From Misgurnus anguillicaudatus (taxonomy: Eukaryota; Chordata; Actinopteri; Cypriniformes; Cobitidae): DNA of 64,000 bases. Positions 1-18,400 of the stretch are shown in pieces; the stretch's first letter is position 1, and every line of letters starts with the position of its first letter. The stretch lies in NCBI RefSeq assembly GCF_027580225.2, contig NC_073340.2:38120830-38184829 (forward strand), read 5' to 3'. The position numbers and the translations under genes are program-made. Below the pieces are notes generated by a model that did no database searches, was not told the origin of the DNA, and was given only the letters and a program-made list of their open reading frames with translations.

Positions 1-385
1 CATAATTGAGCATCCTGACAACCAATGATCATGCTTGGAAGAGGAATATTTATTTTTGTAGTCTGATCTTACAGGAATTTGTATGTATTTTACGAATTTG
101 CTACTTTATGTGAATTCGTATGGTGAATCGACATAAACGTACGATTATTATAAAATATACAATAATGATACCTAACCCAAACATCACAGGGGAAATCGTA
201 CAAAGCAAATCATAAAAAAAACTTACAGATGTCATTGTGCAGATTAATACCCACCTCGTAAAATACATACAAAACTGTTATGCAGAAGTATGCAGTTATC
301 ACACACTTCAGCTTTAAATAACATTTTATCGATACAGTTGAATCGTACGGAGCCCCTAAGGGGACATGGAGAAAAAATTAAATAA

Positions 386-562
386 AGTTTAGTTTCACGT
401 GCGCACATGAAACTAACACATGCTCACGTGAAACTAACGCGTGCGCATGTGAAACTTTATCTTTCACGTGCGCACACAATAGTTTCACGTGAGCATGCAA
501 AACTAAACTTTAAAAAAAAATTCTGCACATGAAGGTTTCGGCTGAGCACATGAAACTAAACT
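386..562. repeat. CACGTG-rich imperfect tandem and inverted repeat
   Basis: A short unit close to AGTTTCACGTGCGCACATGA and its reverse complement alternate five or six times, so the stretch is full of CACGTG and of fold-back pairs. It lies in the intron before the first visible grik1 exon. It is probably a degenerate minisatellite or hairpin-rich element. Confidence 0.7.
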
Positions 563-679
563 TTTGATTTTCTTTACTCCAATGTCACCTTTGGGGCTTG
601 GTAGAATCGACTACCATCAAAACTAAACTATTATAAACTAAGCTATCACACTGAACTATTTGTTATCACACTTGTTTAG

Positions 680-8503
<7,824 letters not shown>

Positions 8504-8742
8504 GATTGGACACCACAAGATGGTTTGAACTTTTGCTCCTCGACCCACCGAAGCTCAGGCACATGCTGACTGAACATTGGTTTGAGATGTCACATGACAT
8601 GGTCATATCAGCTGTGCTATACAGTACATGGGGACGACTGTTAGACATCGAACAAAAATATTTACTAAGTTGCTCAGAACCTTTTATACCTGTTTGTTTT
8701 CAGGTTACTTTTCTGAGATGAACAAATAATGAAAACTGTGTC

Positions 8743-8748
8743 AATAAA
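8743..8748 (+). promoter_or_regulatory. grik1: Possible poly(A) signal for short-tail grik1 transcript
   Basis: A canonical AATAAA lies about 240 bases after the read-through stop codon. It would end a transcript that does not splice the 8467 donor. No supporting transcript can be seen from sequence alone. Confidence 0.45.
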
Positions 8749-9388
8749 ATATATTGAAGGAGAAGGACTGATGTTTGCGATACAGAAATTACAGCAGATA
8801 TTGTATTGTAGAGTAGCTCATGTCCATTTAGATTATTAGATTTAGATTTTGAAGACTTTTTTTCTTTATAGACATATTCCTTCCTAATATAATTTATATA
8901 ATAAGAGTCGTCTATGGGTTTTCATAATGGTGCTGTGTGTCATTTTTTGGATGTTTAAATACTTTCTTCTGTTCTGAGACTGATGGTCGCTTAAAGGTTG
9001 GGTTCATAAAACATTACGCTTTTTAAAAAACTGTTTGAAAATATAGTCATTATTTTTGCTATTTTGTTTTGTGCCACATATGGCTCAGAAGCTACACATT
9101 TTACAGTACCTTTAAAAAGTTTGTCTTAATTGTCTCCGCCTTTCTGTTTGAAACTTTGTTTTTGAAGACTGTTAGTAACATTTGTCTTAAAGCAATGTCA
9201 TTTGAGCCCTAATTTTTTAATATCACCTAAACAGTTAAAACAATAATACATGTTTATAATGCATTCATTTAACACCAGCATTACATGTGACCTAACCATG
9301 CAGCTTCATGTATTGAAGATTATACAATATCAGAAATCTTTATATCATGAAATGTGTATTTTGTGTATGTACTATATATGTGATACAA

Positions 9389-9512
9389 TGGCCCCACAGT
9401 TCCTACAGCTCATTGGTAGAGCAATCTAAAAGGTTGTGGGTTCGATCACATGGGAAGAGGTAATAAATGTATTGATAAAAAATAAGTTTCTGCCAAATGC
9501 GTTAATGTAAAA
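9389..9512 (+). repeat. tRNA-derived SINE fragment
   Basis: An A-box-like TCATTGGTAGAGCA and a B box GGTTCGATCA (9439-9448) are spaced as in a tRNA head. A tail containing CTGCCAAATGCGTTAATGT follows, typical of fish SINE/LINE 3' ends. The head is too diverged to be a functional tRNA. Confidence 0.65.
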
Positions 9513-10181
9513 GCTGAAAATCTGCACCTCTTTTGAGGATCCGCCATGGAGTCTATTGCTATTTTGGTATTTGGGCACTAATGCACAGCACTTGTAATGT
9601 CACTGAAGTAGATATTAAACCAAAATATCAATTATATCAAAAATATTTGACAAAAAAAATCGACATTTCTCACCCCAAACACAATGGTTTTACAAACAGT
9701 AGACAAAAGAGAGAACCCTACGGACACTTTTTGGTTGCCACATGCAGGGATTTTTGATCATGTCTTTGTTGGGATCACTTTACTGTAACAGTCTTGTATA
9801 TTTACAAATATAAGTTTGCCAATAAATCACTTGTTTGCATATGACTGAGGGTTTGCACAGAAACTGTGGTTAGGAGGACAGTCTGAGGTTTTTGTATTTT
9901 GATGAACTCTGGGATTGGGTTTAAAACTGCTTTCATTTTTCTTCACTGGACCATAATCCTCTAACCCTGATTCCTTAATCAAAACTGAGAGTTTTTAATC
10001 TAGCGTACAACAGCGAAGGGATTTACAGATCTATGACCTTGTGCTTCAGCACAGCTGTTTCTTCCTGAGATCTGCTCTGTGTTCTGAACAGTGCTTGTGT
10101 TGGGTTAAATTACACACTTTTTTGTGTTTGTCTTTCTTGTGAGTGAGAGTGTGTGTATAACAATGTTTGTTTAAAAAATTA

Positions 10182-10328
10182 TTTTACATTTATGCATTTA
10201 GCAGATGCTTTTACATTTTTTACACAAGGTTTACATTTAATCAGTAGCTTATGTGTGTTCCTTTGGAATTCAATCCCACAACCTTTGTGCTGCATATGCA
10301 ATGCGCACTACTAGTAGAACTACAGGAG
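10182..10328 (-). repeat. tRNA-derived SINE fragment, reverse orientation
   Basis: The reverse complement shows a diverged B box (GGGATTGAATTCC) and the tail GCATCTGCTAAATGCATAAATGT. Same family as the copies near 9.4 kb and 30.9 kb. Confidence 0.55.
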
Positions 10329-11029
10329 TTATGGGTGTGGTAAATTCCTAATCTCTAATAATATGAGAATAATATGGTCAACTGTTCAGAATAATTACCT
10401 ATTTTCTTTATATTTACACATATTGCTTACATTTTTATCAAAAGCGACTTTCTTAGTTTTTATCCCTGGAATCAAACCTTGATTTAATTTGGTTTCAAAC
10501 AGTACTGTGGTTCATTAAAATTTTGCTAATTTGAAAAACTAATATTTTACATTAAGTGGAAATAGTAATGGATACAGTTCAAATCATACACCTAAATGAC
10601 AGTGAAGTAAAATGTAATGCTATGACAAAAACAAAACTAATAATCTGATAGTTTTGTGTCTGTCATAGGTTAAAATATCCCATACGGCAAAAAAATAAAT
10701 TTCTCATGCCAGAAATATATTAGTTTAATATATTATAATTTGTAGAAAGTAATGCTCAAATAAATATCTTTTTGAATTTGGAAATATACTTATTTGTAAT
10801 ATTCATTTATTAACATATATTTCAAAATGTTTTTTAAAGGGCAATTTTACATCCAATATGGCAAAAAAGTATTATTTGCCAAAATATATTTTAAATATAT
10901 GCTATTGGAGTTTTGATAACAATCGCTAGATGGCGCTGCTGTCGCCATTTTGGACTGAACCAACGTAAACTATCAGTCTACCCAAAATCGACAATCACAC
11001 TATTGATCTATAAATGGCTTAATTTTCCT

Positions 11030-11640
11030 GTGTTCATGTTAGCCAATAATTGTCTTGAGGTCTGCAAAAAGATTAAATACCTTGGTCATTGTATTGCAGA
11101 TTATATGAATGATGATGATGACATGTACAGACAGTGCTATAAGTTATATGCACAGGCAAACATCATAGCACGTAAGTTTGGTTACTGTTCCACTCAAGTT
11201 AAAGTGGCTCTGTTTAAATCTTACTGTACATCACTCTATACTGCCCATCTGTGGACTTCTTATAAAAAATCCAGCATGCATAAGGTACAAGTTGCCTACA
11301 ATGATGCAATGAGAATTTTACTCAAGGTTCCCAGAGGAGGGAGTGCTAGTCAGATGTTTGTATCAGTAGGAGTGATTACATTGAAAGCACTTTTAAGAAA
11401 GTTGATGTTTAAGTTTATGCAACGTCTGGATGAGTCTTCCAACAGTATCTCTAATCCCTTAGTGAGTTGCTCCAGGTACACATCCAGTCTGAGAATGCAT
11501 TGGTTGAAATGTTTGTATGTATTTTAATTTTTGTATTTATTCTTTTTAACTGTTGTACGTTTTCTCTGTTTTTATCTGTCCTGTCTTGGTGGTTTTTGGA
11601 CATGAGTCTGGCAAATAAACTGAATTGAATTGAATTGATC
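11030..11640 (+). pseudogene. 3' end of a non-LTR retrotransposon (RT C-terminal region)
   Basis: An open stretch reads IKYLGHCIADYMNDDDDMYR, then KLYAQANIIARKF, VALFKSYCTSLYTAHLW and VQVAYNDAMRILLKVPRGG. This is the region after the catalytic core in a common fish LINE family. The ORF (from about 10913, probably real homology from 11030) ends at a TAA at 11525-11527. A 3' terminus with a repeated GAATT/TGAAT motif follows at about 11620-11637. The APE and RT catalytic parts are missing, so it is a 5'-truncated copy. Confidence 0.75.
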
Positions 11641-12009
11641 TCACAGGCCGAACAGAAGCGCAACAGAATTTTTTTTTAAAGCTAAGTCCTCTGTAAATTT
11701 GTACATTAACTCTTTCTTTCTGTATCAAATGTAACAGCAGTTGTAGAAAGTTTTTTTTCAGTCTAGATTAATTAAATTATAATAGACTGAAACAGAATGG
11801 AGCGCACCTTAGGCTTTGGGCGCCATCTTGTGTCGAGAGACGCTTGAGCATCAGTGCATGAAGCAGTGTTGCTAATTTAACGATATTGTCGCTGGCATTG
11901 GTGATTTCAGACCACTTTTCTGACTTTATATATTTAGTGGCCCACCAAATTGTAATTTTTAAATCCGTTAAACTTGTCAGTCAACGCACCAGCTGCAGCT
12001 CTGGAAAAC

Positions 12010-12021
12010 GAAAGTGAAAGT
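12010..12021 (+). promoter_or_regulatory. ISRE-like motif upstream of NLR first exon
   Basis: GAAAGTGAAAGT matches the core of an interferon-stimulated response element (two GAAA boxes spaced by two bases, bound by IRF/ISGF3). It lies about 90 bases before the likely first-exon donor (GTGAGT at 12102). It suggests interferon control of the NLR, but a 12-base match could be chance. Confidence 0.5.
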
Positions 12022-12374
12022 AAGAAAACTGAATGCGTCTGTTTTCAGTTGACATTGTGTTAAATAACGGTCTACACGGCGTTGTGAAGGCATCAGAAGG
12101 GGTGAGTATTAAAGATGAAAGAAAACATGAAATCTGCTTTTTAGATAATTAATGTTTACAAAATATGAACCCCCATCAGATAAAATACATCTGTGCTGTT
12201 TACAGTTTGAATAGGCTTGAATTTAAATACGTCATTAGCTAATGTTATTTATTTTCTTTGTATAACGGGATGTGTCAACGTACAGCTTTAAAATGACCAA
12301 ATAACGAGGTAATATTGTAATTATTTTGAGACTGTTTTGTGTTTATTTTGTTGTGTTTATATCTTTCCATTCAG

Positions 12375-12456
12375 ACCAAGGGGAGGAGATTAGACTCCAC
12401 CAGTGCAGTATAATTATGGACAAAACATCCGGCGATGATAGTTGTCAAAAGTGCAG
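12375..12456 (+). CDS. NLR start exon ([13 protein letters not shown])
   Basis: The acceptor is TTCAG ending at 12374. The ATG at 12416 opens [13 protein letters not shown] and then two bases of the next codon, before the donor GTACAC at 12457. The phase joins exactly with the next module to give [13 protein letters not shown]. The first 41 bases would be 5' UTR. Confidence 0.65.
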
Positions 12457-15400
12457 GTACACCCATGAAATATTAAACGTTGTTGATGCAGATAGACGGT
12501 GGGCCGAGGGGTGATTTCCTGTTATCAGACGATCTCTGATGAGGGATAACCCAGTTTTTTCAATGTAACCATTAGGAAGAGACAAGAGAGACATAAACGA
12601 TCAGACTCATCAAAGTTCAGCTCCGTGTCTATGAAAAGTAACTGCTCTATGGACCAGCCTCTACGTTTTAAAGATGAAAACATTACCAAAAGGTACAACA
12701 TTTGTTAAATATTTGGTAGTAGAAGGAGAACTATGTTTTGTGAATGAGACTTTTGTCCCCTTACTTCATGTGTAGGCTGAGGCTCAACCACACACTTCAC
12801 AAAAAACATTATTTTTAGTGTTTATGTTTAATAATGAAATTAATGAAAATGACAATTATTCACTTTATTTATAAAACTTTGTTTTGACATAATTAATACA
12901 AAATATAGCAGCTAACGTGTTCATTTAATTATTCAGTTAATAAACAGCAAAGTTGTTTAAAAGAAAATGAAATATAACATAAGCTTTTAATTTATAGCTC
13001 TATTGCAGTGTTTTAGAATCTTTAGTTAGCTGATGTACAAGATCATAGACATTGTCTGTCACTTACTGTCATTCTTTCCTCCACTCTTGACAAAAAAATA
13101 TTTTTACTGCGTTTAATGCATTCTTTATGCAGGAAAAAAACCCTACGTTTACTTTAACTGAAAGTGTATAAAATTACATTATATTTGATATGATATGCTC
13201 ATATTTCTTTATGTTTACTCTGTTACAGTTCAGTCCTGCAATCAGACTTGCCGGAGCCCAGCTGTGTGTCTTTAAAGAGTGACTGCTCTATGGATCAGCC
13301 TCTACGTTTTAAGGGTGAAAGGTAAACAGTAAATATGAGCTAATATCAGTCCTTATTTATAAGAATGTTTTTATACAAAGTTGGTCAAAATGTGAAACAT
13401 TTAGGACAACATGAACTTTAAGTGAAATTGCAAGAAATTACATTTGGTAAGTCATAAGTTTGCCCTCCAAAAATCTTGTGTTCTCATCATAATCAGTGCA
13501 AACTGATTTATAGGGAAAAGTTTTCTCTGTTACAGTTCAGTCCTGCTGCAAAGATCAAGTTCACTTGAGCCCAGCTTTGTGTCGATGAGGAGTGAATGCT
13601 CTATGGATCAGCCTCTGTATTTTAAAGATGAAAACTATATAAAATGTAAACCCATTTATTTCTGTTACATTATGTGAGTCATAATTTTGTTACATTTGCA
13701 GGGTTTTGCTCAAAATAAGGTGGAAGTGGTGCCATCTAGACGCACAAATACATATACTGTGTCTCAACCACACACTTAACAAGCAACATTATTTTTAGCA
13801 GTGGTGTATTTTTAGCCTGGAGAAGTTGGTGAAGTTGGTGTACACTTAATTTATGTCCTTTTATTAAGTAGAAGTGGGTATACCCCATGACATCAAATAA
13901 AAAAGTGGGTATCCTCTATACCTGCATATACACTGCACTACACCACTGGAATTTTTGTGTTTAATAATGAAATTTATAAAAATGTATTATTCACTTTTTA
14001 TTTGGTAAATCTTTAAATTAATTAAATACAACATATAGCAGCTAATGTGTTTATTTACAGTTAACAAATAGCCAAGTTGTTTGTGACATTGTCTATCACT
14101 CCTACTGTCATACTTTCCTCCACTCTTGACAAAAAAAATATTTTTACTGCCTTCATTGCCTTCTCTAAAAAAAAACTCTGCTCTGAAAAAAACTCTGCGT
14201 TTACTTTAATTGAAAGTGTATAAAATGACATATTTGATAATGAGATGCTCATGTTTCTTACAAAAGATCTGTGTATTTTCTTACAATAAAAAAGATGAAT
14301 GCTACAATTCAAACGTGGCATTTTCTCTGTTACAGTTCAGTCTTGGAGGTTATATCAGACTCAACAGAGCCCAGCTGTGTGTCTTTAAAGAGTGACTGTT
14401 CTATGGATCAGCCTCTACGGTTTAAGGGTGAAAGGTACAGTTTAAATATGTGCTAATAGCAGTCCTTTCTTTTTATACAAAAATTGTCAAAGTGTGAAAC
14501 ATTTAGGACAACATGAACTGTAAGTGAAATGGCAAGAAATTACATTTGGTAAGGTAGTCGTAAGTAAGTTTTGTATGTAAAAAAATTTCAAAATGTTGAC
14601 CATTTGGGACAACACAAAGGTTATGTGAAATGGAAAGAATTGCATTACATTTGGTAAAAGTCATGTGTTCTCCTAATAATAAATGTAAACTTTATGTTAG
14701 AACTTTTCTCTGTTACAGTTTAGTTCTGCTGGATAGATCAGATTCAACAGAGCACAGGTGTGTGTCCCTGAGGAGTGAATGCTCTATGGATCAGCCTCTG
14801 CGTTTTAAAAAAGAAAACAATAAGCGCAGGTAGGTTCACACATATATGACCATATGCTGACAAATTGAGTCAAAATGAGCACATTTTTAAACATGAGTTA
14901 ATTATATTCTGACATTCTCAATGAAAAAAATTCTAAATGATGTATGATTTGTGGCACTGGCAGTGTCAGAAATTTTGAGACACAATCCTGCTCCCTACGA
15001 CAACCGGCAGATCAAGAACCAATAGAAGGATAGAACCCGATGACGTTTAGTTAGTGCCGCGACAACAACAAATCAACGCAGAAAAATGTCAAAAAAAGCC
15101 AGGTAGACTGTACAGCAGGAGGAGAAACTCGTGGAAGTGTTATGGAGAGATAAAGAGTGTTTGTACAACGTGTCATCACCACTGTATTATGATAGGATAA
15201 AAATTAAGCAGCCTACAGAGAAATCACCCTGGAAATACAAATGCCAGGTACTCGTGTCTTTCGTTTTTTCTTATTATTATGCTCGAGACAAGTCATGATT
15301 AAAATGAATGTTAGATTTTGTTTCAGTTTGCTAGCTTTCGCTTCAGCGTGTGTTTGCCCAGCTGTTGTCGATCCATGACGTAAAACTATGGAGGTGATTG

Positions 15401-18400
15401 TTTGCGTGCATCTGATTTTTAAAAGTCTTTAAACTCGTACAGTCTGACATTGATGGAAACTGAGATCATACAGTGTGACATGGACTTAACTACGATCTTG
15501 ATCGCACAGTGTGGCAAGCAACCATCCTAAAGGACTATTTAAAATCGCACAGTGTATTCGGGGCTTTAAAGATTTTTGAAGGTTAAAAAACAAAATTACT
15601 GCATTAATACTTTAAAATCCCTTGTAAAACTAATAGGTTGCCACACACAAAGTTAAAAACAAGATCTATAGGAAAAATATTATGGTAGAGAAATTTTGAG
15701 TGTTTTATCTTAAGCTTAGTATAAATGTTTTATACTAAGTATACTTTTAATGTGTTTTATGGTTGAGGCCTAAATGAATTGAGTTGTCTCTCTGTTGCTT
15801 GCCATGACAGTGTTTTTCCACAGCTAGGCCTGGATGGGGGACGTGTGACCTTGGTGAAAGTAGCAAGATAGCTGTATGATGCATAAGAAACAAAGGCACT
15901 GTGTTTTACCAGAAATGTCTGTCTTTTTGTGTAGCAACTTAAAGGTCGCAAAGATACAGGCCCAGAACAAACAGATTGTTCGAATGGGAGGGCTACTAAA
16001 ACTGGGGCACTATTTAAATCACTGAGAAACTCAGAACGGGGTCATTGTCATTTTCATAGTCATTGTCATCATCATTTTACCAATGCAGGTGTATACACCC
16101 TATGACCAGTATTGTGTTTCAAGCTGTCTGACACAATTCTTTAATAAAATACTTTGAAGAGAATTTTACATCTCAACCGTCTCTGATTCTCCTGAAAAAA
16201 TCCACGACAATATATGTTTAACCTTTTTCTTTAATTGTTTCATTGACATTGAGACAGGCGGCTTAAATGTCTACTGTAATGCAAGGATCTAATATAATTT
16301 TACACATCAGATATTTTTCCCAGCTGTTAACCAAACATTCACTTAAGATAAACCATATCTGCGCAAATTCTTGTCAAAACAATTTTTTTTCAACTGTAAT
16401 TTTGCATATATGTGAACAGTGTTGCTGACTTGGTGACTTTGTCGCTAGATTTAGTGACTTTTTAGACCCCTTTAGCGACTGTTTTACAAAAAAAGTGCCT
16501 AGCGACAAATTTACCCAGCAAGCAATTTGGCTAAGACAAGGCTAAATTTGGGTGAAAGTCTAATAGACGTCTACCAGCCCAAAGAATAGATGATACGTAT
16601 ACGTTTAGAACAAATAAAAGCAAATGCATTGAACACTTGTTGACTTCGCTTTATGTTGGAATATCATCTTCAAATTATTTTGGCAAAAATGTCATGTAAC
16701 CAAATTCAAGGTTATTTTGGGTCTATTAGTAAGCCGTCATTTCAACGTCTCAGTTTTTGCTTGCTGGGAGTGCCTCACTAAAAATTGTTTACATTTAGGG
16801 AAATCTAGTTGTACTGACACATACTTAATATTTCTTCAGACAGATCCATCTTTTCTATTAATTTTCAATTAAATTGTGTGATTTGATGAGTTTAAAGCTC
16901 ATTTCTACTCCGTTTGTTTTCTTTTGCGATTGATGTGAGTACGTGTGTCGTACAGCTTACTCCTGGGTCATACAGCTCACCTAATTTCTCAAAACCTCTA
17001 CACAGTAAGATAACTTGCTGATTTGTCCTGTGCTAATATGAAAATCTTGTGCTTTATCTGAACTAGATGAACATTTCTTTCTAACCTCAAATGTGCCATG
17101 ATTAAAGCTGCCATAACAAGGTTTTTGCTTATCTCATGTTAATCTTGAGTACCTATCTACTGTATAGAGTAGTATTAAAACCTTAATTTCTCTGAAGAAT
17201 ATTTTTATTTTGATCAGATTTATAAAAGACAGATCAGCTTTAGTGAATGTTTCAGTATAAACACGAACCCCTTGGGGCTTGCCGCGGAAGGAGTGAATCA
17301 CGAGCAAGCAACACTGGATAACTTATGATTCCACTACATGTTTGTGTCATTTAAAGTATATGCACTTATGTGCTGATGTCCAATATGACACAGAAGTCTT
17401 AATGCATGCAACTCTTGACCCGGTTGAGACTTTTCAACGAAATCCAAACACACACGCAAAACGCTGCTGCTACCCTGGACAACCAAACTATATCCATTGT
17501 TTCAAAAAAGCTGGCTTTAGTAGTAGTAGTAGTAGTAGTAGTAGTTTTTATTGTCATTCTGTACATGTTGACACATGAGAACGAAATATGTACTCAGGAC
17601 CAGCAGCGTAATAAAGTTAACATAGTATGTACAGTAACTAATTAAATCACAATTTAATAGACTAAAATTATTTTAAAATAACAACTTAATAGGATATCAA
17701 TAACTAAAAGTGCACCTTCTGTAATAAATAATCAAATTAATCATCAAGTTAAAAATTTAAAAGCAATCCCTAGGGCAATACGTTTGTAAGTCTCACAGCC
17801 TCTGGGAAGAAGCTACATTTCAGTCTTTTTGTCCTGGTTTTAACACTTCTTAGCCTCCTGCCCGAGGGGAGTGGATCAAAAAGTTTGTTTGCCGGATGAG
17901 AGGGATCTTTCATAATACAGGATGCTCTGCTTCTGCACCTGCTTATGTAAATTCCCTCAAGAGAAGGTAGGCTGCTCAAAGTAATTTTTTGGGCTGATTT
18001 GACCACCCTCTCCAATCTCCTCTTGTCAGCAGCAGAACAGTTTCCGTACCAGGCAGTGATAGAAAAGGTTAGTGTACTCTCCACTACACACCGATAGAAA
18101 GCTAGCAGGACCGAAGTCCCAAGACCGGCTTGCTTCAGCCTCCGTAGAAAGTACAGACGTTGTTGAGCCTTTTTTACAATGCTGGCGGTATTAATTACCC
18201 ATGTAAGATCATTAGAGATGTATGTTCCAAGGTACTTAATGTTTGAAACCATTTCCACAGCTGATCCTCCAATGAACAGGGGAGAGGGGGTGCGGCTTTT
18301 CCTTCTAAAGTCCACGACCATTTCCTTTGTCTTCCCCACATTAATGCAGAGGTTGTTTGCTCTGCACCAGTCCACAAGTTCTTCCACCTCCTGTCTATAA

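Larger units (their letters stand above)
8760..10990. other. Intergenic stretch after grik1
   Basis: Apart from the two SINE fragments at 9389-9512 and 10182-10328 I see no coding signal here. It is AT-rich with only short chance ORFs. Confidence 0.5.
14900..17260. other. NLR intron, left part: DNA-transposon debris
   Basis: It holds a decayed MADF-type exon (15086-15247), repeated phrases of the type CGCACAGTGT (15490-15560) like PIF/Harbinger ends, and a hAT-like end at 16397. A CCCAGCAAGCA/TGCTTGCTGGG inverted-repeat element lies at 16514-16768. I see no host exon. Confidence 0.5.

Noticed and set aside
386..562. CRISPR-like array of short repeats
   Set aside because: Repeats are degenerate, alternate in orientation, have no unique spacers of constant size, and the DNA is vertebrate.
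9389..9460. tRNA gene
   Set aside because: A and B boxes are present but the cloverleaf stems do not pair; followed by a SINE tail.
10913..11527. 204-codon ORF as a host gene
   Set aside because: The protein matches the C-terminal part of a LINE reverse transcriptase, and a LINE 3' tail follows.
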